From Faecalimonas sp. (GTDB taxonomy: Bacteria; Bacillota_A; Clostridia; Lachnospirales; Lachnospiraceae): a stretch of DNA of 44,267 bases. The notes beneath the pieces are model-generated. The model was not told where the DNA came from and did not search any database. It saw only the letters and a list, made by a program, of their open reading frames with translations. Below are positions 32,925-39,685 of this stretch, piece by piece (position 1 is the first letter of the stretch; every line of letters begins with the position of its first letter). The position numbers and the translations under genes are program-made. The stretch lies in the NCBI GenBank assembly GCA_026169575.1, contig JAPFCT010000380.1, positions 1-44,267 of the forward strand. Direction: 5' to 3'.

Positions 32925-33665
32925 ATGTTTCAGGGATTTTATGATCTGGCATCCAATATGATTACGCAAAACCGTATTATGAATGTAATCAGTAATAACA
33001 TGGCAAATGTGTCCACACCGGGGTTTAAGAGTGACAGAATGCTTGAGCGTACATTTAAGGAAGAGCTGCTCTACCGTTATGACAGTCATGGAAAGACACC
33101 GGTTGGTACGGTATCCCGTATGAATGTGGCAGACCAGAAGGTCACGAATTATGAAGATGGGATTTTAAGGGAGACGGGAAGAGCGCTGGATGTGGCGCTG
33201 ACCGGGAAGGGATTTTTTGTGATCCAGACAGAAAATGGGAATGTATACTCCAGAAACGGCTCGTTTAATCTGGACAACGAAGGGTATCTGGTCCAGCAGG
33301 GCGTTGGACGTGTGATGGGGACAAACGGACCGATCCGTCTGAATACAGACGATATCGCAATCGACAGTCAGGGCAATATTACAAGCGCTGACGGATTTCA
33401 GTATTTTGGAAAGATCCAGGTTGTTGATTTTGAAGATTATGCAACGCTGAATAAGACAGCAGGCGGTGTGTTCACAGCAGATGCACAGCCTCAGATTGTT
33501 GCAAATCCGGTCATGAAGCATAAATGTACAGAAGCATCAAATGTGTCCATGGTAGAAGAGATGACTGCAATGATGAGCGGACAGAGAGTGCTTCAGAGTT
33601 CCTCGCAGGTATTAAAGATGTATGACCAGCTTATGGGAAAAGCAATACAGACTGGTACGTTGTAG
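32925..33665 (+). CDS. flgF: flagellar rod/hook-basal body protein, FlgF/FlgG family (first)
   Basis: A rod subunit exported by the flagellar system, 246 aa. The N-terminal NVISNNMANVSTPGFKSDRM is the rod signature; GRALDVALTGKGFFVIQTENG and YSRNGSFNLDNEGYLV are the FlgF/G core; the C-terminal EASNVSMVEEMTAMMSGQRVLQSSSQVLKMYDQLMGKAI helix closes the fold. ATG 32925 is preceded by AAGGGAG. It corresponds to Bacillus FlhO or FlhP; assignment to flgF rather than flgG rests on gene order only. Confidence 0.88.
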   Translation: MFQGFYDLASNMITQNRIMNVISNNMANVSTPGFKSDRMLERTFKEELLYRYDSHGKTPVGTVSRMNVADQKVTNYEDGILRETGRALDVALTGKGFFVIQTENGNVYSRNGSFNLDNEGYLVQQGVGRVMGTNGPIRLNTDDIAIDSQGNITSADGFQYFGKIQVVDFEDYATLNKTAGGVFTADAQPQIVANPVMKHKCTEASNVSMVEEMTAMMSGQRVLQSSSQVLKMYDQLMGKAIQTGTL

Positions 33666-33737
33666 AAACAGAAAACATATTCGGAATGTGCAGTCAGATA
33701 ATGGAGCGGCTGCACCGGTTACAAAGAGGAGAAAAAT

Positions 33738-34448
33738 ATGGATACTTCATTTTATACAGCCGCACGGGGAGCAATCGAACAGCAGAAGAGAATGGATGTT
33801 GTTGCCAATAACCTTGCGAACACAAATAACTATGGATACAAGACGAAAAACGCAGTTTTTTCAGATCTGATGTATTACAATATGCATAATATTGACGGTG
33901 GGGAAACACAGAGAAAAGCAGGCAGTGGAATTGTAGTAGAAAAGACAGATACAGATTTCACTCCAAATGCGTTTGTCACGACAAATGGAGCATATGACTA
34001 TGCAATCAAGGGGCAGGGATTTTTCATGCTCAGAAATCCGCAGAGCGGGGAGATTACTTATACGCGGAACGGACATTTCAGTCTCTCGCAGAGAGATGGG
34101 CAGATGTACCTTGTAAACGACAATGGAAATCTTGTACTGGATGAAAACCAGAATCCAATTACTGCAGGTCAGGGAGGCCTGAATGGCAGAATCGGTGTTT
34201 TTGGATTTAACATCCTTGACGGGATGCTGAACACGGGAAATAATGAATTTGTTCCGGTAGAGAAAAACGGAGCGCCATTTCTTGTGCAGGGAGACGTTCT
34301 GCAGGATCATGCCCTGGAATCCTCCGGGGTAAATGTCGCAGATGAAATGACACGGATCATCGAAAGCCAGAGGGCATATTCCTATGCGCTCAGAATGGTA
34401 CAGACATCAGATGAAATCGTAAACACAATCAATTCATTAAGGCAGTAG
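33738..34448 (+). CDS. flgG: flagellar rod/hook-basal body protein, FlgF/FlgG family (second)
   Basis: The second distal-rod-type protein, 236 aa. N-terminal DVVANNLANTNNYGYKTKNA; core YAIKGQGFFMLRNPQSGEITYTRNGHFSL; C-terminal ESSGVNVADEMTRIIESQRAYSYALRMVQTSDEIVNTINSLR, a FlgG-type end. GAGGAGAAA precedes ATG 33738. It is paralogous to the gene before it. The pair probably makes the distal rod, like Bacillus FlhO and FlhP. Confidence 0.9.
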   Translation: MDTSFYTAARGAIEQQKRMDVVANNLANTNNYGYKTKNAVFSDLMYYNMHNIDGGETQRKAGSGIVVEKTDTDFTPNAFVTTNGAYDYAIKGQGFFMLRNPQSGEITYTRNGHFSLSQRDGQMYLVNDNGNLVLDENQNPITAGQGGLNGRIGVFGFNILDGMLNTGNNEFVPVEKNGAPFLVQGDVLQDHALESSGVNVADEMTRIIESQRAYSYALRMVQTSDEIVNTINSLRQ

Positions 34449-35083
34449 TGGTGACAGAGATGGCGATAAATACATATGAAGAAATGAATGAACTGGAAAT
34501 AGATACGTTAAAAGAAATCGGAAGTATTGGAAATGGAAATGCAGCGACTGCGCTGTCCGGGATTCTGAATACAAAAATAGAAATGTCACTGCCGGAAGTA
34601 GAACTGCTGGGATTTAATGAGGCGATGTATGCCATGGGAGATCCGGAAGATCTTGTAGCAGCCGTTCTTGTGGAATTGTCAGGAGATATTGAGGGTGTCA
34701 TGTTGTTTATTCTGACGCAGGAATTTGCGGACGAGGTACTAAAGCGGATGCTTGGAAGAGAAGGTGTGGATTTCTTTTCTCTTGATGAGATTGATATTTC
34801 AGCGCTGACTGAAACTGGGAATATTATGATCTCCTCTTACATTAATGCACTGGCTTCCCTGACAAATGTCAACGTGACACTGTCGGTTCCGCAGATGTCA
34901 GTAAATATGTTAGGGGGGATTTTAAGTATCCCAATGGCAACTATGGGCTATTATTCCGATAAGCTGATGATGATCAACGCCGGATTCAGACTGGAAGGAA
35001 AAGAACTGAAAAGTGATATGATTCTGTTACCGGATGTAGAATCACTGAATATGCTTATGAAAAAATTAGGAGTGGACAGTTAA
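34448..35083 (+). CDS. cheC: CheY-P phosphatase CheC
   Basis: Removes phosphate from CheY and helps adaptation together with CheD. 211 aa. Two CheC active sites: the first is DTLKEIGSIGNGNAATALSG, with E23 but Ser at 26 where Asn is expected; the second, DISALTETGNIMISSYINALA, has ExxN intact. The second site is the more active one in Bacillus CheC, so activity is likely kept. The start is uncertain: GTG 34448, GTG 34451 or ATG 34460. The stop codon overlaps cheD's start in TAATG. Confidence 0.93.
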   Translation: MVTEMAINTYEEMNELEIDTLKEIGSIGNGNAATALSGILNTKIEMSLPEVELLGFNEAMYAMGDPEDLVAAVLVELSGDIEGVMLFILTQEFADEVLKRMLGREGVDFFSLDEIDISALTETGNIMISSYINALASLTNVNVTLSVPQMSVNMLGGILSIPMATMGYYSDKLMMINAGFRLEGKELKSDMILLPDVESLNMLMKKLGVDS

Positions 35084-35565
35084 TGGGGAAACAAGTGTCA
35101 GTAGGCATCGCAGATATGAAAATTTTGAGGCAGGAAGGGGTACTGATCACATATGCCCTTGGTTCCTGCATAGGGATTTCCTTTTATGATCCGATGATCA
35201 AACTGGGAGCGCTTCTGCACATCATGCTTCCGGAGGGAAGGCAGATCGGTGGAGCGAACCTTATGAAATATGCAGATACCGGAATCCGGGAAACATTGAG
35301 AAAACTCAATGCATTTGGCGGGACAAACCGGAGAATGGTCTGCAAAATCGCAGGTGGTGCAAAAATGTTCGAGATGAAAGGACCGGGAGGTCTTGGAAAT
35401 ATCGGAGAGAGAAATGCAGCGATGGTAAAGCGTGTGCTGATGGCAGAGGGACTCCGGATTGCCGGGGAGGATACCGGAGGGACTTATGCAAGGACGATGC
35501 AGCTTGATGTCGCCAGTGGAGAGGTAAGAATCAGAACAGTGGGAAAACAAGACCGGATTCTTTAA
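35083..35565 (+). CDS. cheD: chemoreceptor glutamine deamidase CheD
   Basis: Deamidates glutamines in chemoreceptors and interacts with CheC. 160 aa. The catalytic Cys is C29 (YALGSCIGISFYD) and the His is H46 (GALLHIMLP); the Thr of the triad is T23. GGAKMFEMKGPGGLGNIGERN is the family core. It overlaps cheC by one base, the usual coupled arrangement for this pair. Confidence 0.96.
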   Translation: MGKQVSVGIADMKILRQEGVLITYALGSCIGISFYDPMIKLGALLHIMLPEGRQIGGANLMKYADTGIRETLRKLNAFGGTNRRMVCKIAGGAKMFEMKGPGGLGNIGERNAAMVKRVLMAEGLRIAGEDTGGTYARTMQLDVASGEVRIRTVGKQDRIL

Positions 35566-35572
35566 GAGTATT

Positions 35573-35598
35573 TAGAAAAGAGCAGTTTGTGTCGATAT
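35573..35598 (+). promoter_or_regulatory. possible sigma-28 promoter before cheV
   Basis: TAGA (35573-35576), 14 bases, then GTCGATAT (35591-35598) resembles TAAA-N15-GCCGATAA. The spacing is one short and each element has mismatches. CheV is often a late gene. The TGTCGAT at 35590-35596 is also one mismatch from a Spo0A box, so the call is tentative. Confidence 0.25.
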
Positions 35599-35631
35599 AC
35601 AAATAAGATGATATAAAGGAGAGAGCAGGAA

Positions 35632-36555
35632 ATGGCAGAAACAGAAATTCTATTAGAGTCTGGAACAAATGAGATTGAGATCATGCAGTTTACCATTTTT
35701 GGGGAACTATATGGAATCAATGTGGCGAAAGTGCGGGAAATCATGATGGCAGATAAAGTGAAGCCAGTACCGCATTCCCACGAAGCAGTAGAGGGAATTT
35801 TCAAGCCGAGGGAAATTCTTTTGACAGTGATTGATCTTCCAAAGTATCTTACGGGAGAGAATCAGACAAAAAATCCAAGAGATTTATTTATTATTACAAA
35901 TTTTAATAAGATGCATATTGCATTCCGTGTCCATTCTGTTGTAGGGATCAGCAGGATTTCATGGGAGGACATTCAGAAGCCGGACAATACGATCAGCCAT
36001 GGAGAAGAAGGCGTTGCAACAGGAATCGCACAGTGTGGATCCAAGCTTGTCACGATTCTTGACTTTGAAAAGATCGTAGCGGAGATTGCGCCGGAGACAA
36101 CAATCCAGATGGAAGAGATCGACCGTCTTGGAGAGCGTCAGATCAGAGAATCCCACATTCTTCTGGCAGAGGATTCTATTTTGTTATCCAGAATGATCGA
36201 GGATTCTCTTTCAAGGGCAGGATATATTAATATTACAAGCTTTAATAATGGAAAAGAGGCATGGGATTACCTCTGCTCTATCCGCAATGACTCGGATTTT
36301 GACAGTAAGGCGGGCTTGCTGATCACGGATATCGAGATGCCGGAGATGGATGGTCACAGACTGACAAAGCTCGTGAAAGAAGATGAGGTGATGAAGAAGG
36401 TTCCGGTAATTATTTTCTCTTCTCTGATCAATCAGGAGATGCGCATCAAAGGGAAACAGCTTGGAGCAGATGAACAGATGTCAAAGCCGGAGATCGGACA
36501 TCTGGTGGAAGTTATGGACGAGTTGTTAGCACGTAAGGAGGCACAGCATGGATAA
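35632..36555 (+). CDS. cheV: chemotaxis coupling protein CheV
   Basis: Couples receptors to CheA and adapts through its own phosphorylation. 307 aa. CheW-like domain at about 15-160 (MQFTIFGELYGINVAKVREIM, GIFKPREILLTVIDLPKYL). Receiver domain at about 178-300: LLAEDS acidic pocket, phosphoacceptor Asp in LITDIEMPEMDGHRL, VPVIIFSSL, and K in MSKPEIG. AAAGGAGAGAG precedes ATG 35632. It overlaps the EAL-HDOD gene by 8 bases. Confidence 0.95.
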   Translation: MAETEILLESGTNEIEIMQFTIFGELYGINVAKVREIMMADKVKPVPHSHEAVEGIFKPREILLTVIDLPKYLTGENQTKNPRDLFIITNFNKMHIAFRVHSVVGISRISWEDIQKPDNTISHGEEGVATGIAQCGSKLVTILDFEKIVAEIAPETTIQMEEIDRLGERQIRESHILLAEDSILLSRMIEDSLSRAGYINITSFNNGKEAWDYLCSIRNDSDFDSKAGLLITDIEMPEMDGHRLTKLVKEDEVMKKVPVIIFSSLINQEMRIKGKQLGADEQMSKPEIGHLVEVMDELLARKEAQHG

Positions 36556-37786
36556 ATGTGTAGTGAGACAGACAATTAAGAATCAGAAGACAGATGAAAT
36601 CGTAGGATATGAGCTGATGGTGCAGGGAGATGAAGAGACTCTGTATAATTCCAGCTCAGACAGTGTGGCGGCAAATGCGATGATTGCTTTTCTTACAGAG
36701 AATTCTGGCAGAATTTTCAGTGAGAAGCCGACATTTATGACATTTACCCCGGCGCTTTTATTCAGAAATACTCCGAAGATCTTTGATAAAGATAAGATTG
36801 TCATTCAGATTGAAGACAATATTGTCATTCATCCGCTGTCTTCTGTCCTGATCAGCAAATATCGCGAGGAAGGGTATCGCTTTGCGATCAATGATTTCCA
36901 GTTTACACCGAAGTATTTCAGCATGCTGGAATATGTAGATTATATCAAAGTAAATATTTCCGGGAAGATGGATGAGACACATAAACGCTCTCTGAATAAT
37001 ATTGTAGAAATGTCACATGGTTTTCAGAAAGAATTTATTGCGACAGGAGTCAATACAAAGGAAGCATATGAATATGCAAAAGAGCTGAATGCGGATTATG
37101 TGGAAGGAAATTATATTTCAGATGCGATGCTGACAAAAGCAAACAAGATGGAATACCTTCAGGGGAATCTTTATCAGCTGATCATGGAAATCACGAAGGA
37201 AGAGCCGGATATCGAACTGCTGGAGCAGATTATCAGCCGGGATGCTTCGCTGACATATGCTTTGTTAAAAATGGCAAATTCCGCGTACTTTGCAGTGCGT
37301 CACCAGACATCGTCCATTCAGCAGGCGATTGTGCGCGTCGGTATTGACCAGTTAAAGAAATGGGTGTATTTATTGAGTTTCAAAGAAGAGGAAAACACAT
37401 CGGAAGAACTTTTAAAAGCTTCCTTTATGCGGGCAAGTTTTGCATCTGCACTTGTGAAAAAGATGGATCATTTTCCGATCAACAGTTCTGATGCATACCT
37501 GATGGGAATGTTCTCGACACTGGACTACATGATTGACGCTCCGATGGAAGAGATTTTAAATGGAATCCCGGTTGTGGAGGAAGTGAAAGCTGCGCTGATC
37601 TCAAAAGAAGGCAAAGCAGGACGTTTGTATGAACTGATTCTCTGCTATGAAAAAGCCGAATGGGGAGAAATCAAGTATATTGCAGAAGAATTAGAACTTC
37701 CGACGCATGTCATGGCACAGATTTACATGGAATGTGTAGACGAGGTAAATGAAATCTGGAACAGTGTTGTCGGAGAAATAAAATAG
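36548..37786 (+). CDS. EAL-HDOD signalling protein, degenerate EAL
   Basis: 412 aa of the YuxH/CdgJ type. The N-terminal ~200 residues have the EAL fold (VVRQTIKNQKTDEIVGYELMV, YIKVNIS, FIATGVNTKEAYEYAKELNADYVEGNYI) but the EAL motif itself is ELM and several metal-binding residues are missing, so c-di-GMP hydrolysis is unlikely. The C-terminal HDOD domain covers about 205-400 (EQIISRDASLTYALLKMANSAYFA, SSIQQAIVRVGIDQLKKWVYLLSF). In Vibrio cholerae a similar protein, CdgJ, controls motility. ATG 36548 overlaps cheV; a terminator follows. Confidence 0.9.
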   Translation: MDKCVVRQTIKNQKTDEIVGYELMVQGDEETLYNSSSDSVAANAMIAFLTENSGRIFSEKPTFMTFTPALLFRNTPKIFDKDKIVIQIEDNIVIHPLSSVLISKYREEGYRFAINDFQFTPKYFSMLEYVDYIKVNISGKMDETHKRSLNNIVEMSHGFQKEFIATGVNTKEAYEYAKELNADYVEGNYISDAMLTKANKMEYLQGNLYQLIMEITKEEPDIELLEQIISRDASLTYALLKMANSAYFAVRHQTSSIQQAIVRVGIDQLKKWVYLLSFKEEENTSEELLKASFMRASFASALVKKMDHFPINSSDAYLMGMFSTLDYMIDAPMEEILNGIPVVEEVKAALISKEGKAGRLYELILCYEKAEWGEIKYIAEELELPTHVMAQIYMECVDEVNEIWNSVVGEIK

Positions 37787-37840
37787 AACAGCGCTTCCGA
37801 AAAGAAGCGGAGAAAAAGAAAGATCACCTCATGGTGTGAA

Positions 37841-37890
37841 AAAAAGAGTATGTTTCTGTTAAGTATTTTTCAGAACATACTCTTTTTTTG
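37841..37890. terminator. bidirectional terminator between converging operons
   Basis: Bases 37841-37859 (A run, then AGAGTATGTT and CTG) pair with 37872-37890 (CAG, AACATACTCT, then T run), with one bulged T. A on the left and T on the right allow termination on both strands, of the EAL-HDOD gene on plus and the ComFB-domain gene on minus. Confidence 0.85.
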
Positions 37891-37922
37891 ACTTTTGCTA
37901 TGCTGTACAGATCTGTCCGGAT

Positions 37923-38768
37923 TTAATGTCTTGGATTTTCCTTGATCGTGATACATGCCTTTGTCGCTTCCACAGTAATATCAGCAATGAATTTATTTGT
38001 ATAAAAGCTGATAAGCGGATCGACAGCGGCAGGCGTTGTAACAATATATTTTGGAGGAAGTCCGTTGAGCGTAAGGGCGATGGTATCAGCCACGCAGCGT
38101 GGGCAGGTACAGACGTCAAACTGGCGCATATAGTAGATGATCTTATCCCGGACGATGCGTTCCATCAGGTTCAGCGCGATGAATTCCGGTTCTTCCGGTA
38201 TCTCCGGTTCAGAAACTGTGCCAGGTTCTGCGGCAGCTGCCGGTTTCGGAGCCGGCTGAGGTTCTGAGGCAGCTACAGTATCTGAAGGTTCGGCCGCTGC
38301 TAAAATGACTGCAGTATCTGAAGGTTCAGCAGGTTCCAAAACAACCGCAGGGTCCGAAGTCTCGTCCGGTTCTGAAACGACCGTGGTGTCTGAAGCCTTG
38401 TCCGGTTCTGAAACGACCGTGGTGTCTGAAGTTTCATCCGGTTCCTGGGCAACTGTGGTAACAGAAGGTTCCGGAATACTGGTATCTTCTGTTACAGAAG
38501 CCTCTGGCGTAGTGTGAGAGTCTGATGTCTGTTCTGGCTCTGATCCAAATTCTTCCCTGAGCTTGTCTGCAATCAGTTCCGCAACCGGATCCGTTTCAGT
38601 GTGATCGATCACGGAAACAGTCTGTCCGGCAGGGGCAGAAGCGGCTTCCGGCTCAGAGGATGACGGAACTTCCGGAACAGAAGCAGTTTCATCAGAAGGT
38701 GTTTTCTGAGAATCATGACCTGCAAGCAGGTTCAGGACATGTGCGGTTTTATTACTTTTTCTTGCCAT
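37923..38768 (-). CDS. ComFB-domain protein with basic N-terminal peptide and repeat linker
   Basis: 281 aa. Residues 1-17 (MARKSNKTAHVLNLLAG) are basic and well formed, like peptides that activate ParA-type ATPases. A disordered linker (about 20-195), rich in Ser, Glu, Pro and Thr, contains five 12-residue repeats (SEPDETSDTTVV type). The last ~86 residues are a ComFB domain: NLMERIVRDKIIYYMRQFDV, CTCPRCVADTIALTLNGLPP, KYIV, ending KENPRH. ComFB domains have been reported as cyclic dinucleotide receptors; that this one binds such a ligand is inference. ATG 38768 has AGGAGG before it, inside the end of the ParA gene; the two genes are 2 bases apart and surely co-transcribed. Confidence 0.85.
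   Translation of the reverse strand: MARKSNKTAHVLNLLAGHDSQKTPSDETASVPEVPSSSEPEAASAPAGQTVSVIDHTETDPVAELIADKLREEFGSEPEQTSDSHTTPEASVTEDTSIPEPSVTTVAQEPDETSDTTVVSEPDKASDTTVVSEPDETSDPAVVLEPAEPSDTAVILAAAEPSDTVAASEPQPAPKPAAAAEPGTVSEPEIPEEPEFIALNLMERIVRDKIIYYMRQFDVCTCPRCVADTIALTLNGLPPKYIVTTPAAVDPLISFYTNKFIADITVEATKACITIKENPRH
38268..38447 (-). repeat. 36-bp tandem repeat array (5 units) in the ComFB gene
   Basis: Five in-frame 36-base units on the minus strand encode QEPDETSDTTVV, SEPDKASDTTVV, SEPDETSDPAVV, LEPAEPSDTAVI and LAAAEPSDTVAA. Two neighbouring copies are identical over 32 bases (38364-38395 and 38400-38431), so recent expansion is likely and the copy number may vary between strains without breaking the frame. 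Confidence 0.9.
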
Positions 38769-38770
38769 CG

Positions 38771-39553
38771 TTATACCTCCTGTCTGCAAGAAGAAATCAT
38801 ATCTACAACTTCTTTTACGAAAGATTTATAATCCTGGGCAGGATTAGAACGCGGGGAATGATCAAAAATACTGAGTCCGTGCGCAGGCGCTTCTGCAACG
38901 GCAACCCCGTTCCGGATCTGTGTCTGGAATACTTTTGTACCAATCTGTGCGGCAATGTTTTCTGTCATTTCTTTGACTTCCTGTGCCAGAAGTGTACGTT
39001 TGTTGAAACGGGTAAGGAGCAGACCTAGTACATGGAGACGTGGGTTTACGCTCTGATATACGGAGTCGATCGTTTCCTTCAGCTGTGAAACGCCAAGAAG
39101 ACTGAGAATTTCAGGCGCCATAGGAATGATCAGGTAATCTGCCACAGCATAGGCATTGACGGTCAGAATGTTCAGTGCAGGCGGTGTGTCAATGATGATG
39201 TAATCATAATTGCCGATAACCGGTGCAAGCGCCTTCTTTAAGATCAGCTCCCGGTCTGTACCGTGAAATTCCAGTTCTGCACTGCTGAGCAGAATATTGG
39301 AAGTCAGTATATCACAGTATTCAGTTTTCTGAACTGCCTCTGTCACGGAGACGGTTCCTTTCATCACGTCATAGATTGTAGCGCCGTTTTCAATATCCAG
39401 CCCGAGGCTGAATCCAAGACTTCCCTGCGGGTCGAGATCGACAGCAAGGACTTTTTTATCATAAAAAGAGGCGAGTCCGGCAGCAAGAGAACTGGATGTA
39501 GTTGTCTTGCCTACCCCGCCTTTCTGATTTGTAAGAGCAATGATCGTTGCCAA
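38771..39553 (-). CDS. ParA/Soj-family ATPase
   Basis: A cargo-positioning ATPase that binds nucleoid DNA or membrane when ATP-bound. 260 aa. Deviant Walker A K11-GGVGKTT with both lysines; LAVDLDPQGSLGFSLG; Walker B-type DYIIIDTPP; conserved NAYAVADYLIIPM and the C-terminal GLSIFDHSPRSNPAQDY. The start is TTG 39553, with GGAGGAG ahead of it; the ATG at 39568 would swallow that site. It lacks the basic C-terminal amphipathic helix of MinD and the N-terminal activation motif of FlhG, so it is ParA/Soj-like. It is coded opposite to the flagellar genes and paired with the ComFB gene, without a parB. Confidence 0.93.
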   Translation of the reverse strand: MATIIALTNQKGGVGKTTTSSSLAAGLASFYDKKVLAVDLDPQGSLGFSLGLDIENGATIYDVMKGTVSVTEAVQKTEYCDILTSNILLSSAELEFHGTDRELILKKALAPVIGNYDYIIIDTPPALNILTVNAYAVADYLIIPMAPEILSLLGVSQLKETIDSVYQSVNPRLHVLGLLLTRFNKRTLLAQEVKEMTENIAAQIGTKVFQTQIRNGVAVAEAPAHGLSIFDHSPRSNPAQDYKSFVKEVVDMISSCRQEV

Positions 39554-39597
39554 AATAAACTCCTCCATTCGTAATTAAAACTCTGTAAGCTATTATT

Positions 39598-39620
39598 TAA
39601 AGTATACTATATGCCGATAA
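39598..39620 (+). promoter_or_regulatory. candidate sigma-28 -10 element for fliD
   Basis: GCCGATAA at 39613-39620 is a perfect sigma-28 -10 sequence. A TAAA lies at 39598-39601, but the spacing is 11 instead of about 15 bases, so the -35 is imperfect. It is 66 bases before fliD, a typical FliA-dependent late gene. Confidence 0.4.
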
Positions 39621-39635
39621 ATAAGTACAGAGCAA
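39606..39635 (-). promoter_or_regulatory. candidate sigma-A promoter of the parA-comFB operon
   Basis: Read on the minus strand: TTGCTC (39635-39630), 18 bases, TATAGT (39611-39606), leaving about 45 bases to the TTG start. It overlaps the candidate late promoter of fliD on the other strand. Confidence 0.4.
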
Positions 39636-39685
39636 ATTTTGTGATTGCAAAACCGAAGAATATCAAGATAAAAGGAGAGATTAAG

